Notes: a model not told the origin generated them from the sequence alone. DNA of 64,000 nucleotides from Blastobasis lacticolella (GCA_905147135.1 LR990056.1:16874001-16938000), one strand, 5' to 3'; shown: positions 21,701-33,100, numbered from the stretch's first letter. Translations and numbers: made by a program.

Positions 21701-22741
21701 AAGCCAACAGCCAGTTGTACGAGGCAGTGCGCCAGAAGGTAGATCTGGGACAGCAGCTGGAACAATGGCAGGTCAGTACCATCGCTTTCAGTTACGGTCG
21801 CGAACTGTGCGGGTCCAGAGTTCATTCCTTTACTATATACGAACTTTCACCCACTCTTAGGAGCGTCAGTGGCCTGCATAGTGGTAAAGATATCCAACTC
21901 ACAAAGGGAAAGTACCGGGTTCGAATTCCACTACCGCCATGTACCATTGACTCTTTTCCGAGTTATATACATTAGTTGAACATAACCGATGCTCTTTTTT
22001 ATGTCATACCGTTAGGCAAACAGGCAAGCGGGCCACCTGCTGGTAAGTGGTCACCACTGCCTACAGACATTAGCAACACCAAGAGTATCGCCAATGCGTT
22101 ACCCACCTCTATAACACATTGCTCTGGCAGCAAAAAGGCAAATGCCCCTCCACTGCCAAAGCCACGGTTCCCCTAATCCCCATCCCATGGAGCACTGGAA
22201 ACCTTACTCACCGGAAGAAACACAATACTATTTAAAAGAGTATTGTTTAGCTGCAGTATTCTGTAAGGTACTTTCCCAGTCGGGCGGCTCCAGTTCGAAC
22301 GGGATACCCCGCTATGCCCTACCGCTCTTACGGTGAGGGAAAACATCGTAATAAAACCTGCACATTACGTAATAATACCAGGGAACCTGTCCAATCTGGA
22401 CAGGTTCCCTGGTAGCAGGGTCACGGAGATCAGATGACAGTCGCTCCACTGTTATTACCTGATCTGCCAAATCCTGGATAATTGTAAAGGCGCACCCTGG
22501 GCCCTTGTGCGCGGGGTATTTACGCCAAAATGATTACTATTATTACCAATATCTAATATAACGAACCACAACCCACAACACAACCAATCCAACCATCTAC
22601 CTCCAATTCCAGATGGACATGCAAGAGCTGATCGACGAGCAGATGAAGCACAAGCTCACGAGCCAGGAGAAGCGCCGCAAGCTGCCCGAACCAGTAGCCC
22701 CTACCAGGACATCACGGATCCTAGGATTTTTTCAACGGTGA
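9512..22741 (+). CDS. Bicdr: Bicaudal-D-related (BICDL/Bicdr-like) cargo adaptor, C-terminal four exons (partial gene)
   Basis: Spliced gene, exons 9512-9732, 20668-20820, 21667-21771 and 22613-22741 (stop TGA). Joined, they give about 201 residues of continuous coiled coil rich in E, K, Q and R. The segment around RDEALDRKKAVE followed by QLYEAVRQKVDLGQQLEQWQ and then MDMQELIDEQM resembles the conserved C-terminal coiled coil of BICD-like cargo adaptors, which bind Rab/cargo and activate dynein-dynactin. The protein ends in a short basic tail, TRTSRILGFFQR. The first exon needs one base of a split codon from an upstream exon, so the 5' part of the gene lies before 9512 or outside the window. 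Intron 1 is 10.9 kb and repeat-filled. Family assignment is from recalled motif similarity; a generic coiled-coil protein is the alternative. Confidence 0.7.
9777..9903 (-). mobile_element. RTE-like LINE 3' fragment
   Basis: Matches 7020-7140 (GAAAGACGCCCACAGCTGGG, ACCTGCGATCTTTACCAGGT). Starts in the intron 45 bp after the exon donor. Confidence 0.8.
10720..11050 (+). mobile_element. SINE-1, near full length
   Basis: A box GGTGGCTTAATGGTTAAGG, B box GGGTTCGAACCCC, then the full body and GAGCACAACCGGG. Confidence 0.85.
11436..11700. repeat. Degenerate SINE-2-like fragments
   Basis: Two diverged pieces with CTCCACGTTTGGCAGG, CACAACGGAAAACGCCGCTA and TTAGCCGCC, partly duplicated within the stretch. 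Confidence 0.55.
11950..12150 (+). mobile_element. LINE 3' fragment
   Basis: CATAGGCTGCAGTGACTGCT and CAGGCAGGCCGTAAGCTTGT recur at 18118, 31500 and (reverse) 52360. AT-rich low-complexity sequence follows to 12360. Confidence 0.65.
12400..12832 (-). mobile_element. SINE-1 split by a LINE 3' tail
   Basis: The SINE-1 tail and middle (12400-12527) and head with B and A boxes (about 12778-12832) are separated by about 250 bp that begins CTCTTTATTGCAACA, a reverse AATAAAG tail. Confidence 0.8.
12528..12777 (-). mobile_element. LINE 3' tail nested in SINE-1
   Basis: Reads AATAAAGAGTTT at its 3' end on the minus strand; related tail at 17670-17800. Confidence 0.6.
13371..13545. repeat. Dispersed moth repeat
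   Basis: CACACCTGTGTCCAACAGGT, GGGGTAGGCAGAGATTATGG, GCGTC-free end with CACAACTCTTTTCATACTTC. Resembles a common lepidopteran LINE-derived repeat. Identity not established. Confidence 0.45.
14125..14450 (+). mobile_element. SINE-1
   Basis: B box GGGTTCGAATCCC, GGTGAGGGAAAACATCGTGA, tail GCCGAGATGATTATT; head diverged. Confidence 0.82.
14690..15010 (+). mobile_element. Chimeric retroposon: SINE-2 body joined to an RTE-like LINE tail
   Basis: 14715-14900 is SINE-2 (GTGTCCGGCAGAGTGGAATG, GGGTGTCGTAGAAGGCGACT). It continues into GGCCTTTGTGGAGATCTCTG and GGAGGCCTGTGCCCAGCAGT, the 3' end of the LINE at 7015-7340, and ends in ATGATGATGAT. Confidence 0.85.
15173..15323 (-). mobile_element. 5'-truncated SINE-1 flanked by a 40-bp direct repeat
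   Basis: The SINE-1 3' part, flanked by identical 40 bp repeats at 15133-15172 and 15324-15363. Confidence 0.88.
17035..17272. mobile_element. Foldback-type MITE (238 bp, long inverted ends)
   Basis: Ends AACAGACGCTCCGATTTGG and CCAATTCGGAACTTCTGTT; the arms pair over some 60-80 bp with about 90% agreement in the outer 50. Confidence 0.82.
17670..17800 (-). mobile_element. LINE-like 3' tail
   Basis: Minus strand ends AATAAAGAAT; GGTTGCCTGGAAGAAATCGC resembles the tail at 12528-12777. Confidence 0.5.
18118..18244 (+). mobile_element. LINE 3' fragment
   Basis: AAGGGGTGAAAAGGTTTTTA, GGTGATGCCCCTGGTATTGC, CATAGGCTGC; same family as 31500-31680. Confidence 0.7.
18245..18360. mobile_element. MITE with CGACC palindromes, copy 2
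   Basis: CACGACCATGGTCGTGCGAC, ATTGGTCGGGCGACGTCCGT, TTGCCAATTAGGAC, as in 3648-3757. Confidence 0.65.
18455..18525 (-). mobile_element. I-like LINE C-terminal scrap
   Basis: The minus strand encodes LLDFLEELGWQEF, the C-terminus also present at 48830. Confidence 0.6.
20532..20610 (-). mobile_element. SINE-1 3' fragment
   Basis: CATCATCATCTTGGCGTTAT.. to CTTGACCAT. It ends 58 bp before the exon at 20668. Confidence 0.75.
20668..20820 (+). CDS. Bicdr: Bicdr-like gene, exon 2 of the visible four
   Basis: Acceptor CTCTCCACAG|CTC, donor GAG|GTAAAT. 51 codons, phase 0 both ends: LSVAEVELRAAAEERDKLL, then NDANYSSLQND and the EAVTRARQERDEALDRKKAVE block typical of the BICDL C-terminal coiled coil. 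A decayed duplicate of its last 34 codons lies 561 bp downstream. Confidence 0.78.
21005..21230 (-). mobile_element. RTE-like LINE 3' fragment
   Basis: Minus strand encodes GRHSTRWTDDLVNIAAG. Sits between the functional exon 2 and its dead copy. Confidence 0.82.
21280..21381 (+). pseudogene. Decayed duplicate of Bicdr-like exon 2
   Basis: Aligns without gaps to 20719-20820 (34 codons, offset 561 bp). Three in-frame stops have arisen where the functional exon has TAC, CAG and CAG. The donor-side GAG|GT is still present, the acceptor side is not recognisable. An RTE-like LINE fragment lies between the two copies. It cannot be used as a coding exon. Confidence 0.9.
21667..21771 (+). CDS. Bicdr: Bicdr-like gene, exon 3 of the visible four
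   Basis: Acceptor CTCTGTTACAG|GTT, donor CAG|GTCAGT. 35 codons, phase 0 both ends. Encodes VSLAKTRVELMQANSQL and YEAVRQKVDLGQQLEQWQ, the most recognisable BICD-like stretch of the gene. Confidence 0.78.
22000..22320 (-). mobile_element. LINE 3' end nested in SINE-1
   Basis: CAGGCAAGCGGGCCACCTGC through GGCTGCAGTATTCTGTAAGG to CCCCGCTATGCCCTACC; T-rich left edge is its A tail. Confidence 0.8.
22378..22412. repeat. 15-bp perfect inverted repeat inside SINE-1
   Basis: Arms CCAGGGAACCTGTCC and its complement, loop AATCT. Other SINE-1 copies do not have the left arm here. Confidence 0.88.
22613..22741 (+). CDS. Bicdr: Bicdr-like gene, terminal exon and stop
   Basis: Acceptor CTCCAATTCCAG|ATG. 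42 codons then TGA: MDMQELIDEQMKHKLTSQEK, a short Pro-containing linker, and a C-terminus SRILGFFQR. The stop directly follows the run GGATTTTTTCAACGG. The 3' UTR is AT-rich. Confidence 0.75.
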   Translation: MDMQELIDEQMKHKLTSQEKRRKLPEPVAPTRTSRILGFFQR

Positions 22742-23140
22742 TCTGCTACTGCCACCTACTAGCGCGAAATAACGCCATAGAATTACCTATCATATCAATA
22801 TATGTCGTCACGTTGAAGCACTATGACGTCGCCACGGCGTCTGTGTTATTTACGATTTTGTACAAAAGCGATTTTAGGTTATGGCCGCTAGTGGCCGCCA
22901 TCTTGATTTTCACCGACGCGTTAACTCTGATCGCGTTTTTGGGATGCGTTCTGATTTTATTTTTGAAACCGTGTGATCCGTACACGCTAGCAGTGATAGT
23001 TAGTGTCTTAATTAGAATGTTTATTATTACTGTAATGTATATTATTAATTGTATTACTGAAATTCTATGTAGCTTTTTAATTTTAGAGACGTAGACTCCA
23101 CGAATTTTTGTTGTTTATAATAAAATGTATTGGTATGTTT
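22742..23140 (+). other. 3' UTR of the Bicdr-like gene with poly(A) signal
   Basis: Untranslated region after the TGA. AATAAA at 23119-23124 is the likely poly(A) signal. The -1 frame stays open to 23094 and would encode a hydrophobic peptide (see findings), but it starts with GTG and is probably chance. Confidence 0.5.
23119..23124 (+). terminator. Poly(A) signal of the Bicdr-like gene
   Basis: AATAAA 378 bp after the stop, the first strong signal in the 3' UTR. Confidence 0.55.
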
Positions 23141-25224
23141 AAGAAACAGCACTTAGATTGACCATCAAATTGTTATATTTACGTCTACGGTTCTTGATAA
23201 CAACTAAATTTCTGGTTAAATTGGTGATATATTATGTATCTAATTGGGCATTTATTGTATACAGGGTGCCGCTGTATCTGGGTATAAAGTTTCAAATACT
23301 TGAGTCAATTCAAATTTTAATAATAGATAAAATATAACAAAATTTCTTTTTATTATGAAACTCTTGCCAATGTGGTGTTGGTTAAATCTGAATCATACAC
23401 ACAAGTGAAATCCATTAAATAATTAGAAGAAGAAGGATCGATCTTTTAAAGCCCCTAGTTCAAAGACACTCCGTATTATTTTGGAAATTCCAAAAATTAT
23501 CAGAAAAAGTATCTACTTAATTTTTTTAAATATCTGTTATCGAATAAATATAATTTACTTAGGTATGCATAATTGTATTCTTGTAATTTTTTAATTAAGT
23601 CTTATTTATAATTTTATAAAACAAACAATAGCTAATCTGCTGAATTTTATTGAATATCAAACTAACAATCATTTTAAATATTACCAATATACAATATTGT
23701 ACATATACATTCCGTTTTTTTGAGATTAAATATACATAATGTTTTAGACAATACAACCAAATCACTATAAGTGACTTATGGTGCACTTTCATTTTTGTTA
23801 GATTTAAGGTTTTATTTTTATGGATCATAAATGCTGGGCCTGATTAATTTCTTCCGAATAATACACTAAGTACTTGGATACACTTGTATGGAATTAATAA
23901 GTTTAATAAATGTTTGGACAGTCCAGACTGAAAAAGGCCCTAAATGAAATAATTTAATAGCCATATTAATACGATAATAATTTTATAAATAATTTGATGA
24001 TGGAGACAAATAAAAAACATGATCTGCTGAAACTAGAGTTAATATAATAATCGAATAAGCAATTAAATACTGTAATTTTTCACGAACATTTAATTATATT
24101 AGTATTTATATATATGTATATGAATTATTGAAATTACCTACCCACTTTTCAAGTGACATTGTGTACTTAATAATATGTAGAATGATTTTATGCAATAATA
24201 TTTTCTAAGTTTTTACTGTGCCTTAGTATGTGCATCGCCTTTACAAATGTGCCTTGGTCTCATTTTCAAGAAAATCGCTTTTAGTCGTGGTTGTGTACTA
24301 TTATAATTGTTACAAGGATATGACCCCATAAAGGAAACTAAGAAAATATATTTAATAACAAGAAATTGTATTTCAGAGTGCCTATTCTCACGCTGTGAAT
24401 CTGTAACAAAACGTCATTGAAATCGTATCCGAATCGAATCAAATATGAATTTAGAAAACAACTACCTACTTTCATTTGAAACCGATTTTGAGGGTACCTA
24501 CAACCTGTATAATGATCCTATCTCAGAGGCGTACCTATGAAACTGGCAAACATGGAAAGGGTAGCTGGAACTGAAATACTTACTTACATTATTTCCACAA
24601 CAACACAAAAACAATAAAAAATACGGTGGTCATAAAATTTTATTACCTACAGTTTAAAAAAAATTGTAGGTACTTTTTACATACTGATTTGCGTAGTGGC
24701 ACAGTCGAAATAATTAATGAAATTAGTTCTAAGTATTCGAACGAAAATTTTACATTTTACTATTTCATTCAAAAGACACTTCGCAATATTATGTTATTTT
24801 ATTTTATTTTACTTAATTTATTTTTAAGACTGAACTAATTACCTATTATTATAATATGTATAAATGAAAACGCCTTATTTTTAAACAAAGGATATTGTCA
24901 AAATTTGAACAGTGTTTTTGCTATTTAAAAAATCGTAACATGTCAAATATTAACATCGTATTTCCCGCCCATCGCCTATTTTTTAAACTCCATGTAATTA
25001 CCCACATATTTTTCCGAGTAGGTAGTTACTACCTACCTAAGTACTTAAAGTTTTTTTGTCCTAATTACAAATAACCCAAATGCATGCACTAAAAATGTAA
25101 TAAATACTTATGTATATTTTAGAGATATCTCTTAAATAGACTGGTTTTAGTTCAAATACTCGTTCTTTCATTAGTTTTTATTGTATTGCTTTCGTTTTGA
25201 ATCAAGTAAACACCAAAAGTCACC

Positions 25225-25400
25225 ACAGTTGCCCACCTCTAAAACCCCAGGACAAGCTGATCTGATAGCAAATAGTGAATGCTAGGCTAATCAGATCAAT
25301 GACCTTTCTGACCGACAGAAACATTGCTATACAATGCTATTTAAAATAGTATTGTTTGGCTGCGCTATTCTGTAAAGTGGTGGGACATCCCGCTGTGCAT
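25225..25400. mobile_element. LINE 3' fragment
   Basis: TTGCCCACCTCTAAAACCCC and TAGTATTGTTTGGCTGCGCT match 22080-22320. The flanks 23140-25220 and 25400-26230 are AT-rich with no gene seen. Confidence 0.55.
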
Positions 25401-26235
25401 TAAAAATATTGAAAAAGTAAGTGGGTATGTAGTTTACTGAAACATGCGAATTTTTAAAAACAACTTATAAATTTTATTGAACAAGAACACACCTTTTTCA
25501 CTTACTTTTATTATTCTTTCAACTAGAACATCGACCACCGCTAACTTACCTACCTGAATACCTTGTCTAAATGACTTAAACCTACTGACATAGTTTGATA
25601 CGGGTATTCCTGATACTTCTTGGAAATCACTTTAAATGTAGATCTCTAAGTAGGTACTTTAATAAGCATTTATTTTATCACAAGATTTTCATGTAAATTA
25701 CTTATCTACTTGTTCAACGTCTGGCCCCCACAAAATCTGTGAAATGTTTGTGTATATTTGATACACCTGCTTGAAGGCTATCCCTCTTATCCATAGGGAT
25801 ACCTACCTACCTAACCAAGTACTACTTGGTTTGCAACAAATTAACCTTAACAGCCCAAAAAGCCTCAATTCTGAAAGCAATACAATATGGGAACTTACAA
25901 TTTCCAACTAACAAACAACTAAATAGAACTGCTAATGTACTAGAATACCTACCTACTTACACATCTGTTTGTGAAGATAATTCGATACAATTCTTTTAAA
26001 TAATAAATATAGAGAGAATTTTATACCGTTGTTTCTATTGTTCCTTCAGCTTTTCCTGTCAATCCCATTTTCGATCATTCCCACTGCTGCAGCTCAGCGC
26101 CTAACTCGAATTGAAGGCCAAAGCTATCGGACGATGCAATTTTACTTGCTCAAACAGCAACCAAGTAAGAACTTGTAAATTATGTCTCGACCCACAGCAA
26201 AAGAAGGAACAGGATTACTGAGTGGTTCAGTGGGT

Positions 26236-26515
26236 ATCATCATTATCATCACAGCCCATAACAGTCCACCGCTGGACATAGGGCCTCTAATTCGGAAGGG
26301 GAGGTTGTTGCCATAATCTTGACGCTTGGCAGGCGGGTTAGAAATGGCAGTGTATATTTAATATAATAACAGAAAACGCAGCTGTACTGCCCATTTTCCA
26401 GCCTACAAAAACTCTAAATCTTTTGCCTCGATAACATTAGTAGCCTTGTACCTACGAGTGTAATGGGTTGGTGCTATTCTACACCGCCGGACACCACACC
26501 GCCAACGGATTACTA
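26236..26515 (-). mobile_element. SINE-2
   Basis: ATCATCACAGCCCATAACAG to CCGCCGGACACCACACCGCC, with an internal expansion around 26350. Confidence 0.85.
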
Positions 26516-26640
26516 TCACTACTTAGTAACTTAAAAATTAGATTTGTGAGTTAAAATCCTTTTGCCTGCGGATGAAACAGCAGTTTCGTCATTGATTTCG
26601 ATCCAATAACCGTTCACTTAAACAGACACCCTAGACCAGG

Positions 26641-26665
26641 CGCGGGGGGGCAGGGGGGGGGGGCA
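26641..26665. repeat. G-rich run
   Basis: G7, CA, G11, CAAT, GGG: potential quadruplex or simply a homopolymer tract. Confidence 0.6.
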
Positions 26666-27105
26666 ATGGGTGCATTAAGACCCGACTCTGACTCACATCG
26701 CCTAAAGTTTTATGAGCCCTAAGCCCCCCTCATCAAATCCTACATCCGCGCTTGCTCTAGACCGCCTTTACAATCTTAAAAGAATAAGAAGACTTAAAAG
26801 TAATGACTGCACTATTTTGTTTTTTAATACTCAAGCAAAGATTAAACAGGGAAGAACAGTGAATCTCTTTGGGTCCATATGACACGGTATTCGAAAGATA
26901 AGTTCAAAAGTTTGTCATGTCGTGTCAGAACTCCTGTGACAGAGAAATATGTCATAATTGAAACTCCTTCAAACACGTTTCAGAATCGAGGACCAAAGAA
27001 CTTGGGTGTCCAAATCCTTTGAGAGAGACCTTGGGAGACCCACTTGTTTAAGCTAAGGTTACATTGGTATCATTCAGTTTTAGTATATTACTAAGCATAT
27101 CCAAA

Positions 27106-27186
27106 ATGCCTTCCTCAATGACCACGTCGGCCAGCCAGTACAAGCCGGTGGATGTGGAAGCGGAATTGAGCCTTGCTCATTCTATG
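27106..27186 (+). CDS. Gene A exon 1 (start codon)
   Basis: ATG in the context CCAAAATGCC, 27 codons, donor ATG|GTAAGT. Encodes MPSSMTTSASQYKPVDVEAE and then LSLAHSM; the (V/P)EAELS motif is shared with gene B exon 1, which supports the start. Confidence 0.8.
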
Positions 27187-30100
27187 GTAAGTCCTGTATC
27201 CGTCTTCAAACTACGTATTTCGTTCAACTTAGCGACCTGAGTGGTTCAGAGGTTAACATACCGGTCTGCCACGCAAGAGATTGCCCACTGCCCGAATTGC
27301 AGAAATTGAAATGATTAATTTTAATTTCTGTTTACGGGTCTGAATATATATTAATATATTGTGTTGTGGATATATTAATTAAGTTGTAGGTATATATTGT
27401 AAATTTGGAGTAGGTCATCATCGACAGCCCGTAACAGTCTACTGCTGGACTATGAGCCTCTTCCACATTACTGTAAGGTCTTGCCATAATATCCACGCTT
27501 GGCAGGCGGGTTGGAGATAGCAGTGCTAAAATTATAATAGAAAACGCTGCTTTTGCTGTTTCCTGATCTACGAAGGTCCTTGCTAGTTCGCCGCAAATGC
27601 ATTAGTCGCCTTGTGCGGCACCCGTAAATAGTAAGGAGTAGGTACTATGTTAATATAAATAGCATCCATCACACAAGCTCTGCTTACTTTGGTGTTAGAT
27701 GGCGCTGTGTGGAAGTGTCCAAGCATATTTATTACTATCACAAGATAAAAAATGTATTTCTTCTGGTTTCTTTCCATTTAAGGAAGGACACTGCCTGGCA
27801 TTGTCGAACACGGTCCGGTCGTGGTTGGCGTAGGGTGGGTTAGCTGCGGCCGTAGGGTGGTCAGCGTGTCACTGTGTGTTTCCTTCCTACTTTCCTACCC
27901 CTCCTCCTCTTTGACGTTTGAAAGAGATATTTAATGTCCTAATCAATAAAGAAATTTTGAATTTCTTTGAGCATTGAGCACTCCTCGGCAGGCAGAGAAG
28001 ACTAAACGGCCGAGGGTCAGGGCGGACATTAGATATTATTACTAATTGAGCCCGCAGTACACTGAGGGGCTTCAGTCTAACTAATTAAAGACTTACCCTA
28101 TAAGTACGTAAACTACCCCAAGAATCATCATCATCATTATTATCTTGGCGTTAATGTGTCGGTTATGCTCTCGTGCACGAGGGCCTGGGTTGACCATGAT
28201 CCAGAATTTGTCAGATCACGTAATTACAGTGGAGCGACTGCCATCTGATCTCCGTGACTCTGCTACTAGGGAAACCTGACCAGATTGGATCATCACATTC
28301 ACAGTCGCCTGAATGTGCAGGTTTCATCACGTTTTCCCTTACTGTAAGAGCATTGGTTAGTATAGCTCAGAAAAGAGTCATTGGTACATGGCCGCAGCGG
28401 GATCGAAACCGGTACCTCTCGCTTAGGCGTCGGATACCCTAACCGCTCGGCCACCGACGCTTCTAAACTACCCCAAGAATATTTACATAATTATTTAAAG
28501 TACCTTAATAGATTACTAATCTACCACAAGTCGTCTGCACTCGGAAACTCGTTTGCCCCATCGCCGTCAGAACGTCCACTCTACCACTTTATCAGAATGC
28601 CGGCAGGCGGTTCTTCAGCAGCCATGGCAACTGCCACTTCAGCCTGCTGTATCGCATGTGACAATTAATGCATCGCATACTTATTTCAGTTCAAAAAATT
28701 GGCGCCAAAATGCACGATCGCCCACCACGCGCTGGGTTTCACGGAGCTGGCGCCGCAAGCCAAGCAGATGGAGATCCTGCACCGGGAGCTGACGGAGACT
28801 CTGCTTTGTCTCGATGTATGGAGTTGCCTGGTTTTTTGATCCCCGACGAAAAGACAGGGGTGATATAAGTTTTATTTATATATCTGGGTGTCTGTGGCTC
28901 TGTATTTGCCCAACACGCGCTCGGCTTCACGGAGTTGGCGCCGCAAGCCAAGCAGATGGAGATCCTGCACCGGGAGCTGACTGAGACACTGCTTTGCCTC
29001 GATATCGCCTTGCCTGATTTTCTAATCCTCGAAAAAAATAAGGGAGCTTTTAATTTTTAGAGGGTTTTTGTTAATTTTATTTTTTTATTTTAGCTCTTGT
29101 AACCCCAACTTTATACATTTACGTTACCACTTTTGGGTAACGTTAGCGTAAATTGTTATGCGACTTTTGTGTCACCGTCGCACAATATTTTGCGTCAAAA
29201 GTTTGACGTGTCTATCTGGATGTCTGCCGCCACCAATGCGTTCCCCGCCTCTGACAAGGACTCTCATGTACCTCATGAACCTTTTGTAGCATAAGGTCCT
29301 TTTCAAAGTCCAATGAAAACAATGTGGCTGATAGCTTATTCCACATCCGAATAGCTAGTACCAACGAGCGAGAAACGTTCTTTCGAACCGTCGCATGGGC
29401 ACCAGCAAAGATTACTCATCATTATCATATCAGCCGCACGACATCCAATGCTGGACGACAACTGCAAGATGCTACTGGAGATACGAGTATAGTAATTTTT
29501 TATGTTATAAGGCAGACAAACAGGCAAGCGGGCCACCTGATGGAAAGTGATCACCGCTACCTTTGGACATCAGCAACACCAGGGGAGTTACCAATGCGTA
29601 CATGCGTCATGTCAATAGGACAATCGCTGGTGGACAGCTTGTAGTTGCGTCCGGCTGGTGCTATTACTTACTTGTAGTGGGAGATAGAAGATGGTGTGGT
29701 AGCAACCTAGTACTCATGTAACAGGGAAGTTACTGCTTACTTTGATTGTCGAATAATCTTCCCACCAGCTCGCAAGCAAAGGCCGCCACACTGTCATTGA
29801 CGCGATGGTCCGTGACGGCATCCAGGACAACGTAATGGCTTATGAGCAGTTCCAGTTGAAGCTGAGGCTCGAGTCCACCCAACAAGCAGAACTCGACTGC
29901 CTCAACTTTCTCTCCCAGAAACGGATTAGGGAACTCTCGAAACTGATGCCCAGGGAAACAGAGGTAAGCGAATACATGAATTTAGTTATCGTCATCATCA
30001 ACATCATATCAGTCGAAAGACATTCACTGCTGGGCATTCACTGCTGGGCATAGGCCTCCCCCAAAAATCTTCAGAAAGTTTAGTCCTGTGCCATCCACAT

Positions 30101-33100
30101 CGAGTTGGTACCTGCTACCTTTACCAAATCGGTCCATCTTGCGGGCGGCCTGTACTGCCGTTGAATTTAGTTAATCGACGCAAACAATTTTCCTAGTTTG
30201 CTAAAATATGATGAAAGTAGCACAATCTCGGAAACTGTATATGTATTTAATCTGGTCACGGATCAGTGATTAGTAGTTGGCCTACCAGCCCATCATCATC
30301 ATCATCTGACAGGTCAATCTCGGCTTCTGCTAGGGTTAGCTTTCTTACCTTGTGTGTTGGCACTGTTTATGTGTCAGGTGCGGTCAGGAAAAACATCGTG
30401 ATGAAACCTGCACATATTATTTGTATTGTTAACAGGGGAACATGTCCCAAACTTGTCAGATTCACCTGTTAAGCTCCACTGTAATAATTACCTAATTTGC
30501 CAGGATCACGGTCAAAGTGAACCCCGATCTCTTTCGCGCGAGAGCACAACCGGAATATTGACGATGATCATTTTTTATATTTGCTAGAAAACGCTGTTGC
30601 CCATTTTCCAGCCTAAGGAAACTCTAGATCTTTTGCCTCGAAAACATTAATCACGGGTTTACTCTGCTGGACACTACACGGTCATGGCCACGGCTGGCTA
30701 AGATTCTTTTTTTATTTGCCCTTCCCAGGAGCTTGTTCTATTAGAGAAAGCGCACCACACGCTGCGCCGGCTTGAGAACCGCTTAGAGCTGGCCACCAAA
30801 CAATTTTGCGCAGTCGACAGCGAGAATACAGTGATGCGAAATGAAATTCACAGACTCTTAATTGAGAGGTTTGTAATTAAAAAAAAAAAATTCCCTTTTA
30901 TTAGATATGATTAAGATTGAAGCGGTTCTAGTCTAGTGGTAGCGTGCTTGCAAGACCGGGGATTGCAGGATTCGGGAACTGGAGGGGTAACCGTACTTTG
31001 CGGCTTATCGAACCTCAGCACCGCATCGAGCTCCCCACTCGTTAGGTGTGCCTCTTAATACCGTTGGCTCGGCGTGATTGACCAAGATCTTTCGCTGGAG
31101 ACCCGGAGACTGGTTTAACGGTCTCGGGAACCGATGGGCAACTCGAGACGGTTTATTATTAAGATTAAGCCTCCGCGTCTGTGGTATATGTGTACCCGGC
31201 GCAACTTCGTTCGCATGTCGTCGTACTCCTACCGTACCCTACCCTATCCCTATCCCTACCGTACCCTACACCTACCCTATATGTACTCTACACCTACCAT
31301 ACACCTATTTTACCCCTACCTATCCTTTTTTCTTCCCTTTCTCCTTCCTCTTGAGTCACTATATCTGTTGAAAACCGCATTAAAATCCGTTGCGTAGTTT
31401 AAATTATCTAAGCGTTTATAGATACATAGGGACAGATGGCGGGAAACGACTTTGTTTCATACTATGTATAGAAAAAGGGATACTATAAATTAGGTATGTA
31501 AGCATGTAGGGACCAATGGCTTTTCCCTGGAGAGTACAACATGGAGTTCTTCAAGAAAGGGGTAAAAAGGTTTTTACGAGGTCGGCAACGCGTGGGTGAT
31601 GCCCCTGGTATTGCAAATCTCCATAGGCTGCGGTGACTGTTTACCATCAGGCAGGCCGTAAGCTGGTTTGCCACCTAAGTATAAAAAACTTGTGTCGGAA
31701 GCCAAGATCCACTTCGGGTCGCTGAGCCAGCGAAGTAAGTAAGTAAGCATGTATTACTAAGAATATTTAGAGGAATGATTCAAGGGGAAGGTTTATAGGA
31801 TAGGACAACATGCGAACGAAGACGCGGCGGACCAGCTATAGTGCTCTATAAGAACAAACAATAACTAAAATATACTTTTAAAACATAAAACTTCACACAC
31901 CCAACTTGTCATGCCGCCCCACACAGAGAGGCTTTCAACGTTCAGTGGAACCATATGCTCAAGAAGCTGGTCAAAGGAAAGGAGTTCCTAATGGACCTGA
32001 TTGAGACGGCCAACCTGGCGTTCTCCAGCCGCGACGATTGGTGCAACAAACTGGAAGCCCTGAAGAGGAAGGGCCTTTATCAGTTCAACAAGGATGTTGT
32101 GGTAATTTCCTTTTTTTTCAATAGACTATAGTGGTTCAAGTGGTTAACATGCCGGTCGGCCACGCAGAGGTCCTGGGATCGATTTACGGCCGGATGATGA
32201 AAATTGAAATGATGAATTTTTCTTTCTGCTACGAGTCTGGATGTTACATGTATAATAAGTATGTATTTAAAAAGATTAAAAGTTTATCAGTTCACTAGTA
32301 CCCGTAACACAAGCTTTGCTTTCTATGTGCATTGTGTGCAAGTATATTTATTCAGTTTTTTATTTATTACTACTACACTTGTAATTAAAATAAAGAAGTG
32401 TGCAATAGTGCGACTTCTACTATTACAACTAATATGTTACACGTAAGATCAACATACAAAAATACACTTAACATTTAACATTAAAGCTATTGGAACGGTT
32501 CATAAAAACTTCGTTAAGTCTTCCTTGTCGGAATACTAATACGGTTTCAGGCCGTACTATAGTATCCTGGATCCAAGCTTTGCTTTCAGACGCCTTGAAA
32601 GCCTATCACAGTAGGAATCGACCACTGCATTTCGCTTTTCTCTATCTGCAGAGGACTTCGATAGCATCACTTGGCTCTAAGATCTAACGCCACCAGCCTG
32701 GAAATTATCCAGGACGTGAAACACTTCCCGATTATCGCATGTGTTCCTCAAGGTTCTATACTGAGTCCTTACCTATTCTGCATTATACTCGATGTAAAGC
32801 TACAATTCAATTTAAATTCAAAGCTACTATATTCCATAGAATACACTGATGGACATTACGTTGCTGAACAAGTTTACACAGTTAAGACACATGATAAATA
32901 CACAGAGATTGCTCGTTTCAGGAAATGAAACTGACCGAGGCGGATCTGAATCACGTGGCCCGTATGGAGGAGTTCCTTCGCGCCAAAGGCAGCACTCGGG
33001 TCTGCGAGGCTGACGAGCTGGCTGCGGAGCGGCGGATGGCCGAGGGTCGCCATTGCGAGCAGCAGATCAAGAAATGTGACGACCTCATCGACGATATTGT

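Larger units (their letters stand above)
21863..22540 (+). mobile_element. SINE-1 split by a LINE 3' end
   Basis: Head and B box (GGGTTCGAATTCC) at 21863-22000; the body resumes at 22322 (GCTCTTACGGTGAGGGAAAA). GCTCTT occurs on both sides of the insert as a target duplicate. Confidence 0.87.

Noticed and set aside
31225..31320. Interstitial telomere-like array (CCCTA units)
   Set aside because: Insect telomere repeat is TTAGG/CCTAA; the units here are irregular CCCTAC/CCTATC without that period.
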